Source of the DNA: CAZCVI01 sp964502145
Lineage (GTDB): Bacteria; Acidobacteriota; Aminicenantia; UBA2199
Length of the DNA: 32,366 nt
Direction: 5' to 3'
Assembly (NCBI GenBank): GCA_964502145.1
Contig: CAZCVI010000080.1
Span: 1-32,366, forward strand
Made by a program: the position numbers and the translations under genes. Position 1 is the first letter of the stretch; every line of letters begins with the position of its first letter. Of this stretch, positions 6,766 through 15,199 are shown piece by piece. The notes beneath the pieces were generated by a model. The model did no database searches. It worked only from the letters and a program-made list of their open reading frames with translations, and was not told the origin of the DNA.

Positions 6766-8391
6766 TTAATCTTTTTCCGGGTAGCCAATGCCAATGATGA
6801 AACAGGTGACTTTTCTTTCATCTTTCAGGTGAACCTGGGGCTTGGTTAATGTGCCAACCAAAGTGGCTGTATCAAAAACAACCAGGAAACCTTCATTGAC
6901 AGATTCGGTGAGCAAATATTTTTGTGTTACCTGGGTGACTCCTTGCTGGATCAGTCGTTCCATATCGCCGAAATAATTCACTTTGGTTTCAATGATGTAT
7001 TTCCTGCCTTTCACATGCAAAATAATATCCATGCGACCCAGACCAGTAATGGATTCATAACGCAAATCACTTTCACCACCCTTGACAAATTGGTAAAGCC
7101 ACGCGGTCAAGAGAAATTGACCGGTTTTTTCATGGGGTTTCTTGCCTTGATAAAAAGCCCGAACTCCGATCTGCGCAATGTAACGGTCGAAATCCAATAA
7201 AATGTTCTCCATATCCAGCCTGCCATCGGGCAAGGCGTAAAACTGCGGTGACATGAACGCGTTTTCGGTAACCTCGTCAAAGAACATCTTGATATACCTT
7301 TTTTTATAAATATCATTGGCCACAACCGCTTTGCCGTCGATGTTTTTAACCAGTCCGAATTGTTCTAACCAGGTTTGATCTTCTTTACCTGGATTGTATT
7401 CCACACCGTCGAACACGATGTCAATAAAAGCTTCTTTGTATTGTTTCGCTTTTTCATCCAGGTTGTCGAAATGAGAGTTTCTTTCCTTAATCAGGATTTG
7501 TATTGCTTTTTCCACATCTTCTTCATTGATCGGTTCTACTGTGGCCGGTTTGATATTCACCGTGAGGATAGTTGCCAAGCGGTTAACGAGCCAAGTTTGT
7601 CCCCCGGTTTCTGCATGGATTCTTTTAACCGCCTCTTCTGTGAAAGGTTGATTGGTTTCCGAGGTATATTGGTTATACAGATTGCAGACATTATTTAAAG
7701 AGAATGAAGGCAGTTCGACTTGGTCGGCAATATTAAAAGGAGAAACTCCGCCCACTACCAGTTTGGTAATATTCCGAATGCCCACGAGCGCGATAGAGTA
7801 AAGGGCTTTTCGATTTACTTCCTTATACTTTTGGTATAGATCGCGCAATGTTGCCAGGAAATTTCCCAACTCGCTTAAAGGGATGCCGTCAAATTCATCA
7901 ATAAAAATAACGATTTTTTTGGTTTGAATGATACGGTTTAATTCCTCGAAAAAATCGCCGAAGGAAAAATAATCGCTTATATGGTTGTTTTCTAAAAATT
8001 GTGTGACCGTATCGTATTTATCGCACTCCACTTCTTTTAATCTGTCCAGCAATTGTTCACAGAGCTCATTTCCAATCTTGGAATAGAATAGGTTTTTGTC
8101 CGCCCCTTCATATTGCTGGAAATTCAAAACGATACCGATATACGTTCGGTCTTTATGCAATTGATCGCACATTCTTTTAAAAAAGGTCGTTTTACCACTC
8201 TGCCTGGGAGCAAAAATAGAGAAGTAACGGCTTCGGTCCACCATGGTTTTAATGTCTTGGTTATCGGAGTTGACCACATTATCAAGCGGAACATAATAAG
8301 ACATCTTTGGATCGACAGCCCCGCAGTCTTCAAAAAACAGTATCGGCTTTTGATAGGTCTTATCTTTTTTATCGTTTTGTTTTTTGTTCAT
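6766..8391 (-). CDS. AAA-like ATPase fused to a PD-(D/E)XK nuclease-like domain
   Basis: A 541-residue protein of unknown cellular role. The N-terminal half is an AAA-like/STAND-type ATPase with Walker A APRQSGKTT (61-69) and Walker B VIFIDEFD (161-168). A helical middle region follows. The C-terminal ~130 residues have the PD-(D/E)XK core: GRMDI (D455) and YIIETK (E468, K470), so DNA cleavage or binding is possible. This is the AAA-ATPase-like/PDDEXK_9 type architecture frequent in Bacteroidetes and in sulfate-reducing and candidate-phylum genomes. No signal peptide or membrane segment. The ATG at 8391 lies 6 nt after the -10 box, so the mRNA is predicted to be leaderless. Alone as a transcription unit, 94 bp downstream of the SNF2 gene on the same strand. 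A defence role is a guess. Confidence 0.88.
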   Translation of the reverse strand: MNKKQNDKKDKTYQKPILFFEDCGAVDPKMSYYVPLDNVVNSDNQDIKTMVDRSRYFSIFAPRQSGKTTFFKRMCDQLHKDRTYIGIVLNFQQYEGADKNLFYSKIGNELCEQLLDRLKEVECDKYDTVTQFLENNHISDYFSFGDFFEELNRIIQTKKIVIFIDEFDGIPLSELGNFLATLRDLYQKYKEVNRKALYSIALVGIRNITKLVVGGVSPFNIADQVELPSFSLNNVCNLYNQYTSETNQPFTEEAVKRIHAETGGQTWLVNRLATILTVNIKPATVEPINEEDVEKAIQILIKERNSHFDNLDEKAKQYKEAFIDIVFDGVEYNPGKEDQTWLEQFGLVKNIDGKAVVANDIYKKRYIKMFFDEVTENAFMSPQFYALPDGRLDMENILLDFDRYIAQIGVRAFYQGKKPHEKTGQFLLTAWLYQFVKGGESDLRYESITGLGRMDIILHVKGRKYIIETKVNYFGDMERLIQQGVTQVTQKYLLTESVNEGFLVVFDTATLVGTLTKPQVHLKDERKVTCFIIGIGYPEKD

Positions 8392-8397
8392 GTTTTT

Positions 8398-8426
8398 ATT
8401 TTATGGCACAGGTCAAAATTTGTCAA
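8398..8426 (-). promoter_or_regulatory. Promoter of the AAA/PD-(D/E)XK gene, leaderless geometry
   Basis: Minus strand TTGACA (8426-8421), 17-bp spacer, TAAAAT (8403-8398), then 6 nt to the ATG. No Shine-Dalgarno can fit between them. Confidence 0.75.
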
Positions 8427-8442
8427 GGGCGGTCCCAGAAAA

Positions 8443-8478
8443 AATCTGTCCAATCCTTCTAATCTGTGTAATCTGTGT
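8443..8478. repeat. Four 9-bp tandem units
   Basis: AATCTGTCC, AATCCTTCT, AATCTGTGT, AATCTGTGT in tandem, 17 bp upstream of the -35 box of the AAA/PD-(D/E)XK gene and just after the SNF2 stop. It has the same 9-bp period as the palindromic elements but a different unit. Confidence 0.7.
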
Positions 8479-8485
8479 TCTTCTT

Positions 8486-11400
8486 TTACGCTTTCAAGTC
8501 GAACAAATCCAGGATCTCTACTTTGCTGAGGTTCTTGAACTTTTGCGAGTCCAAATCTACGGAGATCAACTGGTCAACCAAGTCCATCTTTTTTTGCTGC
8601 AAGATTAGCATTTTCTCTTCAATGGAATTGGCAATCACGAGACGATAGACGATGACATTGCGGGTTTGACCAATGCGATGCGAACGATCGACAGCTTGTG
8701 CTTCCACTGCCGGGTTCCACCAGGGGTCGAAAATGATGACATAATCGGCAGCAGTTAACGTAATGGCAGTGCCTCCGGCTTTGAGACTGAGCAAGAAGGT
8801 TTTTACTTCATCATTGCTCTGAAACTCGGCTATCATCTCGGCCCGCTGCTCCAATTTCATGGAACCATCCAAATAAGAATAGCGAATCTCCTGCTTGTTA
8901 AAATGATCGCGAATCAAATGCAATACTTTCACAAACTGCGAGAAAATCAATACCTTGTGCCCCTCGGCTAATATATCATCAATCAACTCCATAAAATGAT
9001 CGAACTTGGCAGAAGGAATATCATTGTAATCATGATGCACGAGCTTGGGAAACAAACAAATCTGCCGCAACCGCAACAATGCTTCCATAATCTTAATAGA
9101 AGAAGCCCCCACCCCTTTGGCATCAATTTCCTGCGACACCTCTTTTTTGAATAACTCGGCCATCTCGCGATATAATGCCAATTGCGCGTCGCCCATTTCC
9201 AAGCGCGTGATGATCTCAATCTTTTCTGGCAACTCTTTTTCTACCTCTTCCTTTTTGCGACGCATGATGAAGGGATAGACCATCTTTTTTAGCACGTCGG
9301 CCCGTTCCTTGTTCTGTTCCTTTTCCACGGGCACGGTGAACTGACGATAAAACCACTGGCTGGAACCAAGAAACCCGGGAATTAAAAAATCAAACAAGGA
9401 CCACAATTCCATGCTGTTATTTTCCACTGGGGTGCCACTTAATGCCAAACGATGTTTTCCAGCCAGGACTTTTACAGCGCGGGAGACTTGCGAGGCGGCG
9501 TTCTTAATATTCTGCGATTCATCGAGGATAATATAATCGAAGGGGAAGGCTTGGAACGTTTCGATATCTTGGCGTAACGTGGCGTAACTGGTGATGATCA
9601 TATCCATGTTTTCCCAGTTTTCCGAACTCTTGTCCCGTTTGACCCCCACGTGCAAATGCCACTTCAAACCGGGGGCGAAACGGTTCATTTCCATGCCCCA
9701 GTTGGGTAATGCGGAAACAGGGGCGATCAATAAGGAGGTTTTTAATTTACCCTCGCTTTTTAAGGATTGCAACAGGGCGAGGGTTTGCACGGTTTTGCCC
9801 AGTCCCATATCGTCGGCCAAACAACCGGCAAAATCATATTCTTGCAAGAAGCGTAACCAGCGATACCCGGAATGCTGGTAATTGCGCAACTGGCCATGAA
9901 AAGAATCGCTCAGGGGATATTCCTGTACTTCCTCCATTCCCTCCAATCGTATAGCGGTTTGATGCCGTGCCTGGAGTTCTGGGATTTGCGCTAAGCGTTC
10001 ATCATACAAACGGTTGATCAAGATAAAATTGCCTGCGGGAACACGGAACACATCATCGTGTTTTTCAGTGTACAAATACAGGCGCTGGAGCTTTTCTAAT
10101 TCTGCGGGGGTGACCAGATGCAAGTCGCCGTGGGTATCTACTACGACACCGGAAGCCATATCCACCTCGGCGATTTGTTGCACTTGCCCGTTTTGCTCAA
10201 GGGTAGGTTTGAACTCCAACCATTGAATGCCATAATTGATTTCCAGGTGAATGGCACTGCCCACGTGGCGAATAGGACGGTCCCAAGCAGTGCTGAAGAG
10301 AATAAAGCCGAGTTGGAGATAAAATGCCCCGACAGTGGTCAGCCAACCGGGACAATCGTTGCCTACAAGATCAAAATAATACCCACGCAACGGATTCCAC
10401 CCGGAACCCTGCGGTTCCATGATCAATGATGGGTCCTGGTTCAAGAAATGCAGGCAAATAGTCTCGAATTCGCGGTTATGCAGGTCGCGATCCCCCTCGT
10501 AAACTATCGGTTCCAGACCGGGATGTTCCGCCATAAAGGTATTTAATGGGGTAAAATAGTCAAATGCCAATTTGATACGGGCGGGCGACCCGGTGAATTT
10601 ATTTCTTTCAATGATGTTTAACACGGGAAGAGGTAAAAAATGCACGCGGTACTTTTTTAAGGAACCGGAAATAACCTGCACGGTCTCGGATTCCAACACT
10701 TTCAGCCCTTTGACCACGGCGCGGTACGTGGTGACAGAAAACTCTTTTTGCTGAACGAGAAAACCAAAAAGAGCGTTAAAATCAAGACCGGCCTGGGGAA
10801 CTCCGAGATACCCCTGTCCATTGCTGCCAATAAAAAAGAGATAGTGTTTATTTTCTATTACCCGTATATCATAGCGCTTACCAGCTTTGATTTCGTGGCC
10901 ATCGGTGCAGGTCAGTCCTAGGGAAACGGTAAAGAAGTCCTGGCGGGCAACGTCAGGGATAAACTGCACGGACACATGACGGAAGTACACCTTCTGCAAA
11001 CGCTGATATTTATTTTCAGCCTGACCGACAGGTGCATCATAATGCAAATAATAGGTGCATTCATCATCCATGGTAAAAATCTCGGTGGCCAGCGATAAAA
11101 AATAGATTTGATTGAGCAGTTTTATTTTCAACGTGTCATACAGTTTTTCAGCACTGATACTTACGAAACGGTTCAAAAAGTTTTCCAGAAGCACGGGTAG
11201 CGCGGCCATGTCGACCTCGTAGGTGGCCAGAAGGGAGCGGGTGGCTTTGCGTGGTTTTCCGACGCTGCCGCTTTTTAGTACCGGAACCACCAGTGGATGG
11301 AAAGTGAATTGCATATCCTCTTCCCCTGGTTCAGGTAGGCGGATTTCCAAGCACAGGCCGATGCGGGCTTTCGGGCGTTTTTTGGTGTCATCTTCCTCGG

Positions 11401-12007
11401 TTATTTCTGCTGGATGTGGTGTTTTGCTGGTGACGAGCGCGGTGAGGCGGGCTTTTAAATCTTCCGGGGTGGTCTCGGCTTTGGGTAAAGGTAATAATTC
11501 TTCTTCCATGCGATAATTTTGTTTGAAGCCCTCTGTTGTGAAGAGTTGTAATCGTTCTGCCATTTCTTTGAGTTTCAGGATATGGTTGTCCCGTAACTCT
11601 TCGGCGAACCCGCAGGCATGTTGGAGTGTCTCGGGTCGTTTTTTGGCTTTTGTTTTGAAGGGTTCTGAATTGATCGTATCTGCCATTTGATGGCGCAGGA
11701 AAAAAACAGCGGTACGGATCAATTTCTCTTTGGCTTCAAAGCTTAATCCTTCCTGGCTGAAATGGATATCAATGGAATTGATCACGTCATGGGCATTGTA
11801 TAACATTACCACGGCTTCGACGCGGGAAAGGCCGCTGGAAAGAAGGGTATAGATGAAAAGAAAGTAAGTCTCTCCTTTTTCTGTCGCTGTTCCAGCCGCG
11901 ATGATTCGTTCGTATTCTTTTTCAGCCTTTATTTTGCCGAAATCTGCGGAGGTATCATAATAGAGATCGTAAAGTTTCTTCTTAAACGCATTGTTCATTG
12001 ACGCCAT
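8486..12007 (-). CDS. SNF2-family DEAD/DEAH helicase-like ATPase
   Basis: A 1173-residue protein whose last ~480 residues form a complete SNF2/Swi2 ATPase: motif I DDMGLGKT (about 728-735), a DESQ box in place of DEAH (about 827-830), SGTPVENN, and motifs V/VI in DPWWNPAVEAQAVDRSHRIGQ (ending about 1113). Such enzymes translocate on double-stranded DNA and remodel protein-DNA complexes (compare RapA). The N-terminal ~700 residues contain no zinc-binding SWIM motif that I can see and no recognisable domain. The ATG at 12007 has AAGGAG seven bases upstream. It is intact and monocistronic or leads into the downstream ATPase gene, which has its own promoter. Substrate unknown. Confidence 0.93.
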   Translation of the reverse strand: MASMNNAFKKKLYDLYYDTSADFGKIKAEKEYERIIAAGTATEKGETYFLFIYTLLSSGLSRVEAVVMLYNAHDVINSIDIHFSQEGLSFEAKEKLIRTAVFFLRHQMADTINSEPFKTKAKKRPETLQHACGFAEELRDNHILKLKEMAERLQLFTTEGFKQNYRMEEELLPLPKAETTPEDLKARLTALVTSKTPHPAEITEEDDTKKRPKARIGLCLEIRLPEPGEEDMQFTFHPLVVPVLKSGSVGKPRKATRSLLATYEVDMAALPVLLENFLNRFVSISAEKLYDTLKIKLLNQIYFLSLATEIFTMDDECTYYLHYDAPVGQAENKYQRLQKVYFRHVSVQFIPDVARQDFFTVSLGLTCTDGHEIKAGKRYDIRVIENKHYLFFIGSNGQGYLGVPQAGLDFNALFGFLVQQKEFSVTTYRAVVKGLKVLESETVQVISGSLKKYRVHFLPLPVLNIIERNKFTGSPARIKLAFDYFTPLNTFMAEHPGLEPIVYEGDRDLHNREFETICLHFLNQDPSLIMEPQGSGWNPLRGYYFDLVGNDCPGWLTTVGAFYLQLGFILFSTAWDRPIRHVGSAIHLEINYGIQWLEFKPTLEQNGQVQQIAEVDMASGVVVDTHGDLHLVTPAELEKLQRLYLYTEKHDDVFRVPAGNFILINRLYDERLAQIPELQARHQTAIRLEGMEEVQEYPLSDSFHGQLRNYQHSGYRWLRFLQEYDFAGCLADDMGLGKTVQTLALLQSLKSEGKLKTSLLIAPVSALPNWGMEMNRFAPGLKWHLHVGVKRDKSSENWENMDMIITSYATLRQDIETFQAFPFDYIILDESQNIKNAASQVSRAVKVLAGKHRLALSGTPVENNSMELWSLFDFLIPGFLGSSQWFYRQFTVPVEKEQNKERADVLKKMVYPFIMRRKKEEVEKELPEKIEIITRLEMGDAQLALYREMAELFKKEVSQEIDAKGVGASSIKIMEALLRLRQICLFPKLVHHDYNDIPSAKFDHFMELIDDILAEGHKVLIFSQFVKVLHLIRDHFNKQEIRYSYLDGSMKLEQRAEMIAEFQSNDEVKTFLLSLKAGGTAITLTAADYVIIFDPWWNPAVEAQAVDRSHRIGQTRNVIVYRLVIANSIEEKMLILQQKKMDLVDQLISVDLDSQKFKNLSKVEILDLFDLKA

Positions 12008-12125
12008 GACATGTCTCCTTCTGCAAGCAAGTTGTAGGGCGTAGTGTCTCTTCTATAATATAATGTATAATGGCATACGACTCCCTGGTATCCCAAGTGC
12101 CGGGGTTTATTGTTAATATGCCGCC

Positions 12126-12587
12126 TCAATTTGTCCGTGCAGTTTCCTTTTTTCGTGCGAAAAAGATAATAATCACGGCGGGGATCAGAAAGAGGATATC
12201 CCGGATCAGTAATCCTACTGGATCGCTACCGCCCTCGCTTTTGAGCGTCGTAAAGCAACCGCAGTCAAAATCCAGGCCGCGTATCAAGTTAATAGAAATA
12301 GCGCCGATGAAAAGCAGCAACAAGCTGCCCAGCATGACGGCGCCTGCACGGCGAAAATACCAGGTGACTACACATATGCCACTAATGATCTCCAGCCAGG
12401 GCATGGTGATCGCGGCCAGATATATAAATATATCGGGTAGTAGTTTATAATTGTATATGATATCTGCAAACGCCCGGGTATGGATGATTTTATCTATACT
12501 GGCATAAATAAATATCCCGCCCAATAGCAAACTGCACACCCATTGTACGGGTAAAGAGGATAATAGATTACTGATTTTCTGTTTCAT
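12126..12587 (-). CDS. MauE/DoxX-type redox-associated membrane protein
   Basis: A 153-residue inner-membrane protein with four hydrophobic segments (about 14-34, 52-72, 80-103 and 127-146) and the CGC motif (C109, C111) typical of the MauE branch of the DoxX-like family. These proteins are linked to disulfide or thiol redox chemistry in the envelope. The ATG at 12587 is preferred over the one at 12620 because AGGA stands seven bases ahead and the extension is not hydrophobic. It overlaps the end of the rhodanese gene by 20 bp, so the two are one operon and probably share a sulfur or thiol redox function. Confidence 0.88.
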   Translation of the reverse strand: MKQKISNLLSSLPVQWVCSLLLGGIFIYASIDKIIHTRAFADIIYNYKLLPDIFIYLAAITMPWLEIISGICVVTWYFRRAGAVMLGSLLLLFIGAISINLIRGLDFDCGCFTTLKSEGGSDPVGLLIRDILFLIPAVIIIFFARKKETARTN

Positions 12588-13128
12588 TTGGAGTTCCTTG
12601 TTCCATGCCGATTTTGCCATCTGGGTTGATGATGCCGTTGGGTGTTTGGATTGGCAGGCCCAGGGCTTGCCATTCGTCCATGCCGCCTTTAAACACGTAA
12701 ATTTCCTGGTGGCCCTTGTTCTTTAATTCCCGTGCCAATAACGAGGAATCAATACAATCGTAGCCGATGCAATACAATACCAGCGTTTTCCCCGCTTCCA
12801 ATTTTGTACTCACGGACGCATAACTCTGTTCAAAGGTAGTGATGGGCAAACTGAGAGCGCCGGGAATATGTCCTTCCAGGTAACGATCTGGGGGACGTGC
12901 ATCCAACAAAATCATCATATCGGTTTGTTTTAATGCTTCCAATGTGGGCGCGTCCATTTCCTGGTAATAAAGCGACAGGTCTTCCCCGGTCTCCCGATCT
13001 GTTTTTGTATCTGGGATATACTTCTTAAACACGGGTAGCGGCGACTTCGATAATTGATTGTAAGCCAAACCAATACCCATACTAACCAGCAAAATCAGAA
13101 CCAATTGTATCCACATATTTCTCATCAT
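12568..13128 (-). CDS. Membrane-anchored rhodanese-like sulfurtransferase
   Basis: A 186-residue protein with one N-terminal transmembrane or uncleaved signal segment (about residues 5-23) and a single rhodanese domain (about 55-170). The active-site cysteine is C120 in LVLYCIGYDC, and LLDARPPDRYLEGHIPGA is the usual rhodanese opening. It should carry persulfide sulfur or sense redox state on the outer face of the inner membrane. The start at 13128 is picked for AGAGGA six bases ahead; a longer start at 13167 would overlap the predicted operator. It is the first gene of a two-gene operon with a MauE/DoxX protein; promoter at 13183-13211 and palindrome at 13169-13180. Confidence 0.9.
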   Translation of the reverse strand: MMRNMWIQLVLILLVSMGIGLAYNQLSKSPLPVFKKYIPDTKTDRETGEDLSLYYQEMDAPTLEALKQTDMMILLDARPPDRYLEGHIPGALSLPITTFEQSYASVSTKLEAGKTLVLYCIGYDCIDSSLLARELKNKGHQEIYVFKGGMDEWQALGLPIQTPNGIINPDGKIGMEQGTPNETENQ

Positions 13129-13168
13129 CGCGAATCCTCTTTTCCGTGATATTAAAACACTGTACACG

Positions 13169-13180
13169 GTATCTAGATAC
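13169..13180 (-). promoter_or_regulatory. 12-bp palindrome at the transcription start of the rhodanese operon
   Basis: GTATCTAGATAC, a perfect palindrome immediately after the -10 box, covering the expected +1. It could be a repressor operator; no regulator gene lies next to it. Confidence 0.45.
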
Positions 13181-13182
13181 TT

Positions 13183-13211
13183 ATAATATTACGTTAGCCC
13201 CTATTTGTCAA
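13183..13211 (-). promoter_or_regulatory. Promoter of the rhodanese-MauE operon
   Basis: Minus strand TTGACA (13211-13206), 17-bp spacer, TATTAT (13188-13183). Close to the sigma-70 consensus. Confidence 0.75.
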
Positions 13212-13221
13212 TCCCTATTAT

Positions 13222-13360
13222 GGACCTGGAATTGCCATCAGATTCTTGAAATAACATGGACGACGTGGACAGAGTGGACGATATGGACGATATGGACCGA
13301 AAGTTAGAGCATTTTTTTGTCCATATCGTCCATATCGTCCACTAAGTCCATATCGTCCAC
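13222..13360. repeat. Palindromic element E3 of 9-bp units
   Basis: Left terminus GGACCTGGAATTGCCATCAG at 13222-13241, left arm at 13255-13297 (repeats of GTGGACGAT type), loop at 13298-13318, right arm at 13319-13360 (GTCCATATC type). Its 21-nt loop matches the reverse complement of the E1 loop at 17 of 21 positions (shared CGAAA and GCATTTTTTT), so E3 is a copy of E1 in the opposite orientation. It lies between the divergent rhodanese and rsmD promoters. Confidence 0.8.
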
Positions 13361-13376
13361 AGAGAATTCTCCCCCC

Positions 13377-13405
13377 TTGACGTGAAGGCAAAAAAATTGT
13401 ATGCT
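13377..13405 (+). promoter_or_regulatory. Promoter of rsmD, leaderless geometry
   Basis: TTGACG (13377-13382), 17-bp spacer, TATGCT (13400-13405), then 6 nt to the ATG at 13412, so transcription is predicted to start at the initiation codon. Confidence 0.65.
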
Positions 13406-13411
13406 TAAGAT

Positions 13412-13999
13412 ATGCTTAAAATATTCACAGGACGCTATAAAGGTAGAAAATTAAAAACCGTGGATAACCCGGATATCCGACCCACCACGGCCAAGGTAAA
13501 ATTGTCTTTCTTCGATATCGTGCAAGAAGAAGTCCGCGAAGCGATCTTTTTGGACGGCTTCGGGGGTACAGGTAATATCGGTATTGAAGCGCTCTCACGG
13601 GGCGCAGAGTACGTGGTGTTCATCGAACAATCCCAGGAATTTGTTAAAATCCTCAGACAAAACCTGGACAAAATCGGCATACCCACGGACCACTATCGGA
13701 TCATCAAAGGCGACTATAACCGCACGATCATCAAACTGGGGAAAGACGGTTTCAAATTTGATATGATCTTCCTCGACCCACCCTATGAACTGCTCACGTA
13801 TGCCAATCCGGTTAAAGTCATCTTCAAACGCGACATCCTCAAAGAAAACGGCTTCATCATCTTGGAACGACCAGTTAATATGAGATTCGACAATAAATAC
13901 TTCCACTGTTTCAGAACCCAAAAGATCGGCAACAAATGCCTTGATTTCTTCCGTCACTTTCCTAAACCCACGGAAGAAGAAACCGCCGCGGGTTCCTAA
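13412..13999 (+). CDS. rsmD: 16S rRNA (guanine966-N2)-methyltransferase RsmD
   Basis: A 195-residue Rossmann-fold methyltransferase that methylates the exocyclic amine of G966 in 16S rRNA during 30S assembly. Family features are the opening IFTGRYKGRKLKT, RPTTAKVK (about 23-30), the cofactor-binding block LDGFGGTGNIGIEA (47-60) and the catalytic DPPY (122-125). Length fits RsmD (about 180-200). The ATG at 13412 has no Shine-Dalgarno but sits 6 nt past the -10 box, consistent with leaderless translation. lptB follows 18 bp later and is probably cotranscribed. Confidence 0.9.
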   Translation: MLKIFTGRYKGRKLKTVDNPDIRPTTAKVKLSFFDIVQEEVREAIFLDGFGGTGNIGIEALSRGAEYVVFIEQSQEFVKILRQNLDKIGIPTDHYRIIKGDYNRTIIKLGKDGFKFDMIFLDPPYELLTYANPVKVIFKRDILKENGFIILERPVNMRFDNKYFHCFRTQKIGNKCLDFFRHFPKPTEEETAAGS

Positions 14000-14017
14000 A
14001 CATCAGAAAGGTGCATC

Positions 14018-14749
14018 GTGACCGATACACTCAGAACTGACGGTTTAACAAAAATCTATGATCGTGTACCAGTCGTGGACCATATCGCTATTCACGCCAA
14101 CTCTGGTGAAGTGATCGGTCTGCTGGGCCGCAACGGCGCGGGGAAAACCACAACCTTTTTGATGATCTCTGGCATTGTCAAACCGGATGATGGCCAAATT
14201 TACTTGAATGGCATTAACATTGACAACCTACCCTCCCACATCCGGGCCGAAAAAGGATTGATCTACCTGCCCCAACAACACTCCATTTTTATGAAAGCGT
14301 CGGTCTACCAAAACCTCTTTATGGTTCTACAGCTCTATTACAATAAAAAAGAATCAGACCGCCGCTCGCAGGAATTACTGAACGATTTTGGTTTGATGCA
14401 CATCAAAGACTCGATTGCCCACCAACTCTCGGGTGGTGAAAAACGTCGCCTGGAAATTGCCCGTGCCATGATCATGCACCCCAAGTTCCTATTCTTGGAC
14501 GAACCTTTCACTGGCATCGACCCGATCACTATCCTGGAAATTCAAAAGATTATTACGAAACTAAAAGAACGCGACATTGGCATAATAATTACCGACCATA
14601 ATGTCAAAGATACCTTTGACATCACTGACCGCGTCTATATCATCCAAAAAGGCAAAGTGCTCAGCGAAGGCCACCCCTCTTTTATTGTCAAAGAAGAAAA
14701 AACCCGCGAACTCTTCCTCGGCGACGATTTCCAATGGGAAGGCAGATAG
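14018..14749 (+). CDS. lptB: LPS export ABC transporter ATP-binding protein LptB
   Basis: A 243-residue ABC ATPase with Walker A GRNGAGKT (37-44), signature LSGGEKRR (137-144) and Walker B LFLDEP (158-163). LptB-like details include IRAEKGLIYLPQQHSIFMK, TGIDP and IIITDHNVKDTFDITDR. In the known pathway LptB drives LptFG to extract lipopolysaccharide from the inner membrane, so the cell should have an outer membrane. LptF, LptG, LptA and LptC are not in this window. Initiation is at a GTG with GAAAGG seven bases ahead. It lies 18 bp downstream of rsmD in the same direction. Confidence 0.88.
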   Translation: MTDTLRTDGLTKIYDRVPVVDHIAIHANSGEVIGLLGRNGAGKTTTFLMISGIVKPDDGQIYLNGINIDNLPSHIRAEKGLIYLPQQHSIFMKASVYQNLFMVLQLYYNKKESDRRSQELLNDFGLMHIKDSIAHQLSGGEKRRLEIARAMIMHPKFLFLDEPFTGIDPITILEIQKIITKLKERDIGIIITDHNVKDTFDITDRVYIIQKGKVLSEGHPSFIVKEEKTRELFLGDDFQWEGR

Positions 14750-14765
14750 CACTTTTTTTTCTAAT

Positions 14766-14816
14766 GTCCCGTAAGTCCAGCTAGTCCAGCTAGTCCAGAT
14801 CGTCCAGTAAGTCCAG
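14766..14816. repeat. Single arm of a 9-bp-unit element (E4)
   Basis: Five tandem 9-mers of the type AGTCCAGCT/AGTCCAGAT, matching the right arm of E2; no complementary left arm is present. It ends 19 bp before the -35 box of the next gene. Confidence 0.75.
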
Positions 14817-14835
14817 TTTTTACAAACATAACTAC

Positions 14836-14864
14836 TTGACAAAATGCTCCGATATCAATAAAAT
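14836..14864 (+). promoter_or_regulatory. Promoter of the small RHH-like gene, leaderless geometry
   Basis: TTGACA (14836-14841), 17-bp spacer, TAAAAT (14859-14864), then 6 nt to the ATG at 14871. Confidence 0.75.
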
Positions 14865-14870
14865 TATACC

Positions 14871-15083
14871 ATGACACAAGATAAAGTTACTCTAAAAATA
14901 CCCCGCCCTATCTATGATAAGCTAAAAAAAGTCATTGAAGGCAGCGGCTTTAGTAGCGTCAATGAATTTGTGGTGTATGTTCTCAGGGATTTGATCTCTT
15001 CGGGGTTGGATGAAAAAGAAGACTTCTCCAAAAATGAAATCGATGCCATCCGCCAACGCCTCAAAAACCTCGGATATTTCTAA
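14871..15083 (+). CDS. Small ribbon-helix-helix-like protein
   Basis: Seventy residues. The first ~45 fit a ribbon-helix-helix fold: a basic strand VTLKIPRPIYDKLKKVI followed by a helix-turn-helix with GSGFSSVNEFVVYVLRDLIS. The tail (DEKEDFSKNEIDAIRQRLKNLGYF) is a charged helix. Such proteins bind DNA as dimers or act as antitoxins. No toxin gene adjoins it; the sulfate transporter operon begins about 115 bp downstream with its own promoter, so it could be a local regulator, but that is only positional. The ATG has no Shine-Dalgarno and lies 6 nt after the -10 box. Confidence 0.8.
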   Translation: MTQDKVTLKIPRPIYDKLKKVIEGSGFSSVNEFVVYVLRDLISSGLDEKEDFSKNEIDAIRQRLKNLGYF

Positions 15084-15128
15084 TCCCACGCTACAGAACC
15101 AATCCACCTGCCATATTTAATATTTTTC

Positions 15129-15157
15129 TTGACAATTTTTCGCTCTTAGACTATCAT
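15129..15157 (+). promoter_or_regulatory. Promoter of the sulfate transporter operon
   Basis: TTGACA (15129-15134), 17-bp spacer, TATCAT (15152-15157). A leader of about 36 nt ends in AGGAGG ahead of the ATG. A direct repeat of ACTATCAT (15151 and 15162) overlaps and follows the -10 box and may be a control site. Confidence 0.75.
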
Positions 15158-15199
15158 TGTACTATCATCGTAGTCGTTTATCAATAAAGGAGGTGTTTT

